A stretch of DNA of 64,000 bases from the NCBI RefSeq assembly GCF_004365175.1, contig NZ_SOCE01000001.1:4719403-4783402 (forward strand). The letters are read 5' to 3'. The position numbers and the translations under genes are program-made. The stretch's first letter is position 1, and the number at the start of each line of letters is the position of its first letter. This DNA is from Kribbella voronezhensis. GTDB taxonomy: Bacteria > Actinomycetota > Actinomycetes > Propionibacteriales > Kribbellaceae. The notes beneath the pieces are model-generated. The model was given only the letters and a program-made list of their open reading frames with translations, was not told where the DNA came from and searched no databases. This document shows, one piece after another, positions 46,788-55,118 of this stretch.

Positions 46788-47792
46788 GTGAGCACCTCTG
46801 AGCTGGTCGATCCGCACGATGCCGAAGCCTTCGACGCCTGGTACGACGTTCACCGGGCGGCGACGGACGACGGGCGGGAGTTCGCGGTCACCTGGGCCCG
46901 CGAGGAGATGCGGGCCGGTCTGCTGACCGAGTCGGCGTACTTCGGCAAGGAGATCTGGGCTGTCCGGGACGAGGCGGGGGCGATCGCCGGCACGCTGTAT
47001 CTCGACTTCCCGCTGAAGGACAACACCTCGGTGATCCAGGCGGGCATCGGCGTCCGCGCCGACGTACGCCGTCGTGGCTACGGGACGCAGCTGGCGCGAA
47101 CCGTGGCTGAGCGGGCCGCGGAGCTCGGGCGGACCGTTGTCCAGGGGCAGCTCGATGTCCCCATCGATGGTGGGCCGACACCCGCACAGGCCTTTGCTGC
47201 GGCCAATGGATTGACCGTCGCGAACGTCGAGGTGCACCGGATCCTGGAGTTGCCGCTCGCGGAGGAGTTCCTGTCCGGGCTCGCGGAGAAGGCCGCCGAG
47301 CATCACCAGGGCTACCGGCTGATCAGCTGGCAGGACCGTTGCCCCGACGAGTACGTCGACGCCTATGCGGCGATGCAGGCCACTTTCGAGCTGGAGGCCC
47401 CGATGGGTGATCTCGAGGTCGAGGCAGCCGTCTACGACGCTGCCAGGGTCCGTGCGGGTGAGGAGCAACGAGTCGCTCAGGGCCGCAACGGCTGGATCAC
47501 GGTCGCACAGGCGCCCGACGGCACGATGGCCGGCTACACCGAGCTGTACGTCGGCGTGCACGACCCACTCAACGCCTACCAATGGGGCACGCTGGTCGCG
47601 CCGGCTCACCGCGGCCACCGGCTCGGGCTGGCGCTGAAGGTCCGCAACCACCTCGAACTGCAGCGCAGCCACTCCGAGCGGCGGATCGCGCACACCTGGA
47701 ACGCCGAGCAGAACACGGCGATGAACGCGGTCAACGCCGTCCTCGGCTTCCGGCCGGTCGAGCTCGCCCAGGAGCTGCAGCGCCGAATTTGA
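46788..47792 (+). CDS. tandem GNAT acetyltransferase
   Basis: 334 residues from GTG 46788 (MSTSELVDPHDAEAFDAWY); GTG 46755 is possible. Two GNAT repeats: the first has the acetyl-CoA loop GIGVRADVRRRGYGTQLARTVAERA, the second GTLVAPAHRGHRLGLALKVRNHLEL followed by the strand NAVLGFRPVE. This two-domain form is common in actinobacteria and includes mycothiol synthase-like and small-molecule acetyltransferases. Substrate unknown. A strong terminator follows. Confidence 0.85.
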   Translation: MSTSELVDPHDAEAFDAWYDVHRAATDDGREFAVTWAREEMRAGLLTESAYFGKEIWAVRDEAGAIAGTLYLDFPLKDNTSVIQAGIGVRADVRRRGYGTQLARTVAERAAELGRTVVQGQLDVPIDGGPTPAQAFAAANGLTVANVEVHRILELPLAEEFLSGLAEKAAEHHQGYRLISWQDRCPDEYVDAYAAMQATFELEAPMGDLEVEAAVYDAARVRAGEEQRVAQGRNGWITVAQAPDGTMAGYTELYVGVHDPLNAYQWGTLVAPAHRGHRLGLALKVRNHLELQRSHSERRIAHTWNAEQNTAMNAVNAVLGFRPVELAQELQRRI

Positions 47793-47842
47793 AAAAAGTT
47801 CGCCGTCGCGTGTTCTGGAACAGTCCGCAAAATGCTTGCTTA

Positions 47843-47883
47843 ACGACCGGAAGGGATCCCTTCATCGGGATCCCTTTGGTCGT
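47843..47883 (+). terminator. terminator after the GNAT gene
   Basis: AAGGGATCCC (47851-47860) pairs perfectly with GGGATCCCTT (47867-47876) around a 6-base loop, extended by a second 6-bp helix (47843-47848 with 47878-47883). A T-containing tail follows. It separates the conserved housekeeping side from the biosynthetic cluster. Confidence 0.88.
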
Positions 47884-48145
47884 GTTTCCTAACCGGTTGC
47901 TGTTGATCCAGCGGTTTCGAAGCGAAGTGAATGCTTGAGTTCGGTCGCTTTGGAAATGGTGCCGCAAGGTTGGCCGGGGGTGGCTGGAAAAGCCATTGGG
48001 ACACCATTGCGAACGGTAGTGGGATCATCACTTTAGGTCCATAGCGGGACCGTCGGATCGTGTCGTATGGTCACGTCATCGCCAGGCCTTGGTGGGGGAC
48101 TGGTGCTCTGAATCCTTTGTGTTCAAGGCGAACTTCGGAGCTCGG
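47884..48145. other. intergenic region before the biosynthetic cluster, relatively AT-rich
   Basis: The stretch has more A/T than its neighbours and no supported gene. It contains a GGTCC/GGACC inverted repeat around 48036-48050 and several TANNNT hexamers (e.g. TATGGT 48066-48071), but I find no -35 at a fitting distance, so I name no promoter. It presumably holds the start of the ligase transcript. Confidence 0.4.
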
Positions 48146-49546
48146 ATGACCATGGACGGTACTGTCGTGGTGCCCGGAACCACTATGGGTGCCCAGTGGG
48201 TCGACGACGTGCTGCTGGCCGGTGATGCCAGTGACGTCTGCTTTTCGCTACCCGCGCCAATTGATCGATCAATGCTGCGCCGGCTGGTCCGGGACAGGCA
48301 ATCCGAACTGGCTGATTCGGGATTACGTCCCGGTGGCGCCGCCGCTTTGCGTTTACCGCCGTCAATGGCGTTCATCACGCATTTACTGGCGGTTTGGCGG
48401 TCCGGCGGGCAGGCGATCCTGCTCGATCACCGGCTGACCGATTACGAGGTCCGCCGCGCGATCGAGCGGCTGGTGCCGCAGGTCGTCGTCTCGCCTGAGC
48501 GGCCGGTCCCGTCGGGGCTGCGCACGTTCGTCGAGGTCGACACCGCCGTGGCCAGCTACTCCGGTCATCCGGCCAGTACGGCGCACGCCGTCGTCCAGCT
48601 CAGCTCGGGCTCGACCGGCCCCTCCAAGGTGATCGGCCGGACCGCCGAGGACCTGGTCGAGGAGGTTCTGCGCTACACCCAGATCGACGGCGTACCGCAG
48701 CGTGGTGAGCGGATCATCCTGCTCCCGTCGATGGTGCACGTGCTCGGTCTGGTCGGCGGGCTGATGTACGGCCTGCATGCCGGCGTCACGCTGGTTCCGC
48801 CGGCCCGGCTGACCGGTGACGCGATCCTGCAGGCGATCGCCAGTGGCAGTGCGCCCGCGACGGTGCTCGGCGTCCCCTTCCACATCGGCTTGCTGGCTTC
48901 GGTGAACGAGCCGCCGGTCCTGCCGCAGTTCAAGCGGATGACGACCGGTGGTGAGCTGGTGCCGGCGTCGGTCGCGAAGGCGTTCGAGCAGAAGTTCCAG
49001 GTCCCGCTCGGGAACATGTACGGGATGACCGAGGTCGGGGTGATCGGCACCGACCTGTTCGGCCGGCACCGCCCGGAGATCCAGCCGGCGCCGGGGATCG
49101 AGGTACGGGCTGTCGACGGTGAGCTGCAGATCCGGCGGCCGGAGTCGCCGTACCTGGGGCTGTCCGATCCGTCCCGGTGGGCCGACGGCTGGTTGCGGAC
49201 GAAGGACGCGGGCGTGGTCGATCCGGAGACCGGGCTGGTGTCGATCAAGGGCCGGCTGGACTCGCAGGTGAGTGTCGGCGGGCTGAAGGTCGACCTGACC
49301 GAGGTCGAGTACACGATCGGGACCTTGCGGGGGGTCGAGGCCGCGGTGGTCGTCTTCGACGGCGCGATCACGGCCTACCTGCAACTCAACGAGCGGCGCG
49401 ACATCGCCCGGATCGAAGCCGAGCTCGCCCAGCGACTGGCGTCGTACAAGCGGCCGCGGAGTGTGCGGATCCTGGATCAGTTGCCGCGGACAACGACCGG
49501 GAAGCTGGTCCGCGACGTCACCGTACTGCGCAAGGCCGCGCCGTGA
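48146..49546 (+). CDS. AMP-forming acyl/aryl ligase (ANL superfamily), ligase 1
   Basis: 466 residues from ATG 48146, with GGAG five bases upstream; a longer frame to TTG 48089 is less likely. A3 core QLSSGSTGPSKVIGRT at 151-166, A5 YGMTEVG near 292, A8 IKGRLDSQVSVGGLKVD, A10 RTTTGKLVRD with the catalytic Lys. At 466 residues it is compact, in size like benzoate- or amino-acid-type stand-alone adenylation enzymes that load carrier proteins. Its 3' end overlaps the convergent PPTase by 70 bases. Likely charges one of the ACPs below; substrate unknown. Confidence 0.85.
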   Translation: MTMDGTVVVPGTTMGAQWVDDVLLAGDASDVCFSLPAPIDRSMLRRLVRDRQSELADSGLRPGGAAALRLPPSMAFITHLLAVWRSGGQAILLDHRLTDYEVRRAIERLVPQVVVSPERPVPSGLRTFVEVDTAVASYSGHPASTAHAVVQLSSGSTGPSKVIGRTAEDLVEEVLRYTQIDGVPQRGERIILLPSMVHVLGLVGGLMYGLHAGVTLVPPARLTGDAILQAIASGSAPATVLGVPFHIGLLASVNEPPVLPQFKRMTTGGELVPASVAKAFEQKFQVPLGNMYGMTEVGVIGTDLFGRHRPEIQPAPGIEVRAVDGELQIRRPESPYLGLSDPSRWADGWLRTKDAGVVDPETGLVSIKGRLDSQVSVGGLKVDLTEVEYTIGTLRGVEAAVVVFDGAITAYLQLNERRDIARIEAELAQRLASYKRPRSVRILDQLPRTTTGKLVRDVTVLRKAAP

Positions 49547-50109
49547 TGCTCGGTCAACCGCACCTCGGACGTTGTCACCGGTACTGCGATCGCCAGCACG
49601 GCGTCTGCCTGCAAAGGCAACCGCAGGACGGCGAGCTGCGGCTCCGACGGAACGGTCGTCGCCCCGTCGACCGGCATCACGCGACGCAGCCCGGAGCCAC
49701 GCAACCCACGCCCCAGCGCCTTGCCCACAGCCTCCTTGGCAGTCCACAGCTGGAGGAACGCTTCGAGCTGGTCGGGCTGCTGCCGCAACCAGGTCAGTTC
49801 GACGGGATCGAACCAGCGCCGGGCCATCCCGTCGACCTCGAACTCCCGACGACTCTCGAGATCGACCCCCAAAGGCCCGCGACGACTGGCCGCCACGGCA
49901 ACCAACCCACGCGCGTGGCTGAGGCTCACCGCAAGCCCCGCGACCACCGGCCGCCCAGATTCCTCATGTCCCACTTCCCCTTCGCCACCGAGCGATCTGG
50001 CGAGGGCGAGGAGGAGGGCGTGGGCGGCCGATCGCTGGTCTTCGTTCTCCTCGACCGGCGACACCCAGACGTGCGCGGGGTCCAGATCGGACTGCCCGTG
50101 TTCTTTCAC
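49477..50109 (-). CDS. 4'-phosphopantetheinyl transferase, Sfp type
   Basis: 210 residues, GTG start on the minus strand; the exact start is uncertain as no good ribosome site is visible. Motifs: VSLSHARG, GVDLESRRE (metal-binding Asp/Glu) and LWTAKEAVGKALG, the signature of Sfp-type transferases. It would convert the two apo-ACPs encoded just to its right to holo form. It is the only gene of the cluster on this strand and is convergent with ligase 1 and divergent from the ACP operon (17-base gap). Confidence 0.88.
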   Translation of the reverse strand: MKEHGQSDLDPAHVWVSPVEENEDQRSAAHALLLALARSLGGEGEVGHEESGRPVVAGLAVSLSHARGLVAVAASRRGPLGVDLESRREFEVDGMARRWFDPVELTWLRQQPDQLEAFLQLWTAKEAVGKALGRGLRGSGLRRVMPVDGATTVPSEPQLAVLRLPLQADAVLAIAVPVTTSEVRLTEHHGAALRSTVTSRTSFPVVVRGN

Positions 50110-50126
50110 AGGAAGAAGGTATCCCG

Positions 50127-50381
50127 ATGAGGGAAGAGGTCCGCGAGTTCGTCATCGCGCAGCTGCAGGACATGAACTACGACGTCGAGGGCATCGACGA
50201 CGACACCACCCTCGGCCCGGCCGGGGTTGATCTGGAGTCGCTCGCGCTGGCCGACCTGTCGATCCGGGTCGAGGACAAGTTCGGGGTGCGGTTCTCCGAC
50301 GAGGAGTCCGAGCAGCTGGCCTTGATGACGGTGGGCGAGTTCACCACCGAGGTGGCCGGCCGGGTCGCCCAGCAGGTCTGA
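50127..50381 (+). CDS. acyl carrier protein 1
   Basis: 84 residues (MREEVREFVIAQLQDMNYD). Four-helix ACP pattern with the pantetheine Ser38 in GVDLESLALADLSIRVED; the residue before Ser is Glu rather than the usual Asp. Ends in TGA overlapping the next start (TGATG). First gene of a long + strand operon. Confidence 0.88.
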   Translation: MREEVREFVIAQLQDMNYDVEGIDDDTTLGPAGVDLESLALADLSIRVEDKFGVRFSDEESEQLALMTVGEFTTEVAGRVAQQV

Positions 50382-50686
50382 TGAGCAACGCTTCCCCGCT
50401 GCCGTCCCCCGCCGAGCCCCTGGCCGTGCCCGGACGGGCCGAGGTGATCGACTGGCTGTCCGGCCTCGGTGAGCGATCCGGTGAGCTGGAACGGATCGAC
50501 TCGATGGAGCTCGCCTGGCTCGTGCACCAGGTCGAGCAGCGTTACGGCGTCGAGCTCGGTGACGAGTACCTGGACCGGATCAAGACGATCGACGACGCCG
50601 TCGCCGTACTCGCCGAGGTGCTGTCGCCGGCGGCGACACCGGAGCCGGCGCTCGGTGGCGAGGCCGACCGGAGCAGTCATGGCTGA
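50381..50686 (+). CDS. acyl carrier protein 2
   Basis: 101 residues with an N-terminal Pro/Ala-rich segment of about 18 residues. The attachment site is Ser41 in RIDSMELAWLVHQVEQRYGV, and helix spacing fits an ACP. It overlaps the next gene by eight bases. Two adjacent but dissimilar ACPs suggest separate starter and extender, or acyl and aminoacyl, roles. Confidence 0.82.
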   Translation: MSNASPLPSPAEPLAVPGRAEVIDWLSGLGERSGELERIDSMELAWLVHQVEQRYGVELGDEYLDRIKTIDDAVAVLAEVLSPAATPEPALGGEADRSSHG

Positions 50687-51719
50687 CCTGTCCGCCGACA
50701 AGGTGTCGATCACCGGCATGTCGGTCTTCAGCGCGCTCGGCCGGGGGACCGAGGCGCAGTTGGCCGCGGCGTTGCCGGGGGCCGCCGCATTCGGTGAGGT
50801 GCGGCGGTTCGACACCTCGAATCGCCGGGTCACCCGGGCAGCGACGGCAGCGGATGCCCGCTCGCTGGAAGAGGAGATGCTCGACGCGGTCATCACTGCC
50901 TGCGCCGACGCCGGTCTGACTCCCGCCGAACGGGCGATGACTCCACTGTTCCTCGCGGTGCACGGCCGCGCCGGCGTACGGGCTCTGGCCACCAGGGCGG
51001 CGAAGATCTACACCAGTGCGTGCGTCTCGGCCAGTACTGCGGTCGCCGACGCGGCCGCGCTGATCCGGTACGGCTACGCGGAACGGATCGTCGTTGCCGC
51101 CGGCTACCTGGTCGAGCCGGACCAGTACGCGTTGTTCGACGCCGGCCGGGCGTTCACCGACGACAGCACGGTCCGGCCGTTCAGCCTGGACCGCAGGGGC
51201 CTGCTGCTGGGCGACGCTGTGGTAGCGGTCGTTCTGCAGAAGGGCGAGGGTCAGGCAGAGATCGCTGGCTGGGGGCGTGCCGGCGATGCGTATCACCCCT
51301 GCCAGCCGGCTCCTGACGGCCTTGGTCTGACGGCGGCGATCGAAGCCGCACTACGCAAGGCCGACCTGCCGGCCGACGTGGTCGGCTACATCAACGCGAA
51401 TGCCACCGGCACCACTTTCAGCGACGCTTCGGAGGCGGCCGCCATCCGTGCTGTGTTCCCGACGGACGTACCGGTCAGCTCGACCAAGTCCGTGCACGGT
51501 CACGCGCTGGAGGCGTCCGGCCTGCTGGAACTGGTGATGACGGTGCTCGCGCTGCGGGCCGGGAAGCTTCCGGTCAACGCGGGGTTCACCACGGAGGATC
51601 CAGCGTGTCCGTTGGATCTGATCCTGGACGCGCCTCGGCCGGCGACCGCGCAGTACGGGCTTTCCTTGAATGCCGCCTTCGGTGGCGCCAACACGGCCTT
51701 GCTGGTGCGTGCTGGATGA
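50679..51719 (+). CDS. ketosynthase-like protein with the first catalytic His replaced
   Basis: 346 residues, shorter than the usual 410, with N-terminal shortening. Thiolase-fold condensing enzyme: active Cys115 in YTSACVSAS, second His in STKSVHGHALEASG (H275), Lys270. The HGTST motif reads INANATGTTFSD, so Asn241 replaces the decarboxylation His. With Cys kept and one His lost it is neither a normal elongating KS nor a classical chain-length factor (where Cys is lost). It could be an acyltransferase, or a condensation partner of the KS at 53841. Overlap ATGA with the next gene. Confidence 0.8.
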   Translation: MADLSADKVSITGMSVFSALGRGTEAQLAAALPGAAAFGEVRRFDTSNRRVTRAATAADARSLEEEMLDAVITACADAGLTPAERAMTPLFLAVHGRAGVRALATRAAKIYTSACVSASTAVADAAALIRYGYAERIVVAAGYLVEPDQYALFDAGRAFTDDSTVRPFSLDRRGLLLGDAVVAVVLQKGEGQAEIAGWGRAGDAYHPCQPAPDGLGLTAAIEAALRKADLPADVVGYINANATGTTFSDASEAAAIRAVFPTDVPVSSTKSVHGHALEASGLLELVMTVLALRAGKLPVNAGFTTEDPACPLDLILDAPRPATAQYGLSLNAAFGGANTALLVRAG

Positions 51720-52243
51720 ACCACCTGGCCGAAATTCCTCAGCTCCGTGTGGTCACGGACAGTCACTGGCCGCAGCCGGGTGACGACGCGCTGGCAGGTC
51801 CGCCGTCACTGCCCGGCTTCATCGGGTCATCGTTCAGCCCGCTGGTGGCGATCGTCGCCGATCGGTGCCTGCAGTCGCTGTACGGCGAAGTGGCCGCGAA
51901 ACAAGGCGAAAAGGTCGGCATCGTGCTGGTCACCCGGACCGGTGACCGGGCATCGGCCGAGCAGGTCCACCAAGCGGTTGCCGACGGCAAGCGAGTTGGC
52001 CCGCTCTATTTCTTCCAGTCGGTCCCGAACAGCGTGGCCGGTCATGTCGCGGCTCGCTGGGGACTGCACGGCCCGGTCGTGTGCCTCAGCCCGGCAGGTG
52101 ACGCGCAACAGGCCGGGTTCGACCAGGCCGCGCTGCTGATCGCGGACGGCGATGCCGACCAGGTCCTGGTCGTGCTCGTGGAACAGGCAAGTCAGGGCGA
52201 CACCGCCGTCGCCCTGCTGGTGAGTGGGGGAGAACCGTCATGA
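51716..52243 (+). CDS. ketosynthase half-protein, CLF-like
   Basis: 175 residues, similar to the N-terminal half of ketosynthases (the Ketoacyl-synt_2 type found in aryl-polyene clusters): GPLYFFQSVPNSVAGHVAARWGL and ADGDADQVLVVLVEQ. The Cys-position strand reads VVCLSPAGDAQ without a clear catalytic Cys at the expected place, and there is no His domain, so it cannot be an enzyme by itself. Probably a structural or chain-length partner of one of the other two KS proteins. ATGA overlaps at both ends. Confidence 0.68.
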   Translation: MNHLAEIPQLRVVTDSHWPQPGDDALAGPPSLPGFIGSSFSPLVAIVADRCLQSLYGEVAAKQGEKVGIVLVTRTGDRASAEQVHQAVADGKRVGPLYFFQSVPNSVAGHVAARWGLHGPVVCLSPAGDAQQAGFDQAALLIADGDADQVLVVLVEQASQGDTAVALLVSGGEPS

Positions 52244-53844
52244 AAACACTGAGTCGCCGCGCAGCCCTGGCCGCCGACCCGGCCATCGGTGCCGGCAACG
52301 TGCTCGCCACGGTCATCGCCCACGGCGCCGACCTGGACGGACCGGGTCTCACGTTCGACACCGCCGTCGACCACTTTCCGGCCGAACATCCTTTGACCCT
52401 GGGCGAACTCGACGACCGGGTCCAGGCCCGTACTGCGTGGTTGCGGGCGCACGGAATCGGCCGGCGCGACGTGGTCGCTGTCTGGGCCACCGAGGCAGCC
52501 GACGTCGTGCTGAGCTTCCTCGCGCTCACCCGGGTCGGTGCGATCCCCGCGTTGCTGAACGGCAAGATGGCACCGGCCATCGCCGAGGAGTACATCCGCC
52601 GGCTCCGTGTCACCGGCGTACTGGCTGACGCGGCGCACCGGGATTTGTTGCACGAGGCACCGATCCTCGCGGAGCCGAAGGAACTGGGGACCGGGAATCC
52701 GGCCGATGCGCCGGAGCACTACCGGCATCACCAGGACGACCCGGTCGTGATCACGCACACGAGCGGCACCACCGGCGTACCGAAGGCTGTTCTGCACTCG
52801 CACAAGACGTTGTACGCCGCCCTCAAGCATCTGCTGACGATGCCGCAGGCGCAGGGGACCGGGCGGATTCTCAACGCGCTGCCGATCCCGCACACCGCCA
52901 CGGTCCTGATGGTCAACCAGGTGCTCGGCAACCGGGCCGAGATGCTGTTGCTGTCGTCGCAGGACGCGCCGACCGTGCTGCGGCAGATCGAGCGCTGGAA
53001 GCCCGAAGGCGTGTACGGGTTCGCGGTCACCTGGGCGGGCCTTGCCCGGGAGGACCTGAGCAAGCACGACCTCGACTCGGTCCGGATGTGGTTCAACACC
53101 GGCGACTGCGCGCACGAGCCGCACATCCGCAAGCTGGTCGCGGTGGGCTCGCGGGAGACCGTCGGCCGCGAGGGCCGGGTGAAGGTCAAGGGGTCGCACT
53201 TCATCGACGGACTCGGCTCCAGCGAGATGGGCCACAACGGGTTCCACATCACGCACACGATCGACTCCGACCACTACGGCCGGTGCATCGGCAGGCCGTA
53301 CCAGTTCGCCGAGGCCGCCGTACTCGATGCTGATGGCAACGAACTTCCGGCCGGCCAGGTCGGGCTGCTCGGGTTCCGGTCGCCGTCGGTGTCGCCGGGG
53401 TACTGGAACGACTCGGTCAACACCTACAAGTTCCGGCTGAACGGCTGGTTCCTGACCGGCGACCTCGCCTATGCCGACGACACCGGTCACTACTTCCACC
53501 TGGACCGGATCCCGGATGCCGTCGCCGGGTTCGACGGCCCGCAGCTGTTCACCTCGATGTCGGAGGAGCGCATCCTTGCGGCCCTGCCGGAGGTGCTCGA
53601 CTGCACGGTCGTCATCGTGCAGGAGGACGGCAAGTTCCTGACCGACGTGCTGCTCGAACTCGTGCCGGAGGCCGACCCGGCTCTCGACCGGTCGGCTCAG
53701 ATCCACCAGGCGGTCGGCGACGAGGTCGCGGCGACGATCCGGCGGATCAGCGCGATCGGTGAGGACGACGTACCGGTGACCGTCACCGGCAAGGTCCGGA
53801 AGGTCGCGCTGCGGCAGGAACGCCTGGCCGGGGTGACGTCATGA
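52240..53844 (+). CDS. AMP-forming acyl ligase (ANL superfamily), ligase 2
   Basis: 534 residues. A3 THTSGTTGVPKAVLHSHK at 172-189, A5 GLGSSEMGHNG, A7 TGDLAYAD, the A8 region LDRIPDAVAGFDG and the A10 Lys in TVTGKVRKVALR. Overall like fatty-acid or aryl-CoA ligases rather than NRPS domains. With ligase 1 there are two activations per pathway. Overlaps its neighbours by four bases on each side. Confidence 0.85.
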   Translation: MKTLSRRAALAADPAIGAGNVLATVIAHGADLDGPGLTFDTAVDHFPAEHPLTLGELDDRVQARTAWLRAHGIGRRDVVAVWATEAADVVLSFLALTRVGAIPALLNGKMAPAIAEEYIRRLRVTGVLADAAHRDLLHEAPILAEPKELGTGNPADAPEHYRHHQDDPVVITHTSGTTGVPKAVLHSHKTLYAALKHLLTMPQAQGTGRILNALPIPHTATVLMVNQVLGNRAEMLLLSSQDAPTVLRQIERWKPEGVYGFAVTWAGLAREDLSKHDLDSVRMWFNTGDCAHEPHIRKLVAVGSRETVGREGRVKVKGSHFIDGLGSSEMGHNGFHITHTIDSDHYGRCIGRPYQFAEAAVLDADGNELPAGQVGLLGFRSPSVSPGYWNDSVNTYKFRLNGWFLTGDLAYADDTGHYFHLDRIPDAVAGFDGPQLFTSMSEERILAALPEVLDCTVVIVQEDGKFLTDVLLELVPEADPALDRSAQIHQAVGDEVAATIRRISAIGEDDVPVTVTGKVRKVALRQERLAGVTS

Positions 53845-55118
53845 CCGCCGTCACGATCACCGGGATGGGCCTTCTCACGCCTGTCGGACGCGGCGTGCCG
53901 GAGGTCTTCGACGCGCTGCTGCGCGGCCGGTCGGGGATCTCCCGGCCACCGGCCGACCACCCGGTCGCGAACTCGGTCGAGCTGGCGGGTTTCCTGCCGC
54001 CGTTCGATGCCGGCAAGATCGCCGGCGGGCCCGACGGCAAGGTGATGGACCGGACGGTCGTCCTCGCCCAACTCGCCGCCGAGGACGCGCTGGCCGACGC
54101 CGGCCTGGTGGTGGGTGAGAACGTCGACCCGGAACGGATCGGCATCATCGTCGGCGGTGTCGGCGGGATGGCGACCCTCGAGCAGCAGGTGGTCACCCGG
54201 GTCGAGCGGGGTCGCGCCTCGGTCAGTCCCTATCTGCTGACCGGCATCCTGCCGAACATGCCCGCGGCCCGCGTCGCGATCCGATTCGGACTGCGCGGCT
54301 ACACGTCGTCAGTCGGTACGGCGTGTGCCTCGGGCGCCCAGGCGATCGCCGACGCGGTCCGGCTGATCCGTTGCGGCGAAGCGGATGTGGTGATCTGCGG
54401 CGCGAGTGAGGCGCCGTTGTTCCCGACCTTCGCGGAGACCTTCGGCAACGCCCGGGCACTGGCTCGTGGTTGGGACGATCCGACCGAGGCGAGCAGGCCG
54501 TTCGACCTGCGCAGGAACGGTTTCGTCCTGTCCGAGGGGGCCGGCCTGCTGGTCCTGGAGAGCGCCGAGCACGCCATCGCCCGAGGTGCGCCGGGTTATG
54601 CGGACGTGGCCGGGTACGGCGTCAACGCCGACGCGCATCACCCGACAGCACCACGTCCGGACGGGACCGGTGCCGCCGCTTGCATGCGACGTGCTTTCGC
54701 CAGCGGGGGCGTGGTACCGGAGCAGGTCGGTTATGTGAACGCGCACGGGACGAGCACGAAGCTCGGTGATGTCGCCGAGACGGTCGCGATCGGCCTTGCG
54801 TTCAACGGAGCCGTCCCGGCCGTGAGCTCGACGAAGGCGCTGACCGGTCACATGCTCGGCAGCTCCGGAGTGGTCGAGGCCGCCGCGAGCGCGCTCGCCG
54901 TCAACACCGGCTTGCTGCCACCGACGTACAACCTCGACGACCCCGACCCGGCCTGCGGACTGGACCACGTCCGCAAGGAGCCGCGGGAGGTGCGGCTGGA
55001 GTACGCGCTGTCCAACTCGTTCGGGTTCGGCGGCCAGAACGTGAGCTTGCTGTTCGGACCGGCGAGCACGCCGGTTCGCAGGGAATCAATGGAGGGGAAG
55101 ACGGTGAGGTCGCAGTGA
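53841..55118 (+). CDS. beta-ketoacyl-ACP synthase II type (FabF-like)
   Basis: 425 residues with the whole catalytic set: Cys162 in VGTACASGAQ, His302 in VNAHGTSTKLGD, His337 in STKALTGHMLG. Normal size. This is the only complete condensing enzyme visible in the cluster, and should extend an ACP-bound starter or condense it with another acyl-ACP, with the two neighbouring KS-like proteins as partners. Overlaps the following gene (GTGATG). Confidence 0.9.
   Translation: MTAVTITGMGLLTPVGRGVPEVFDALLRGRSGISRPPADHPVANSVELAGFLPPFDAGKIAGGPDGKVMDRTVVLAQLAAEDALADAGLVVGENVDPERIGIIVGGVGGMATLEQQVVTRVERGRASVSPYLLTGILPNMPAARVAIRFGLRGYTSSVGTACASGAQAIADAVRLIRCGEADVVICGASEAPLFPTFAETFGNARALARGWDDPTEASRPFDLRRNGFVLSEGAGLLVLESAEHAIARGAPGYADVAGYGVNADAHHPTAPRPDGTGAAACMRRAFASGGVVPEQVGYVNAHGTSTKLGDVAETVAIGLAFNGAVPAVSSTKALTGHMLGSSGVVEAAASALAVNTGLLPPTYNLDDPDPACGLDHVRKEPREVRLEYALSNSFGFGGQNVSLLFGPASTPVRRESMEGKTVRSQ

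Noticed and set aside
49477..49546. The 70-base overlap of ligase 1 and the PPTase as a sign of a wrong gene call.
   Set aside because: Both proteins keep family motifs: ligase 1 needs its A10 Lys here, and the PPTase motif lies well before its C-terminal overlap. The PPTase tail may be poorly conserved, but both calls stand.
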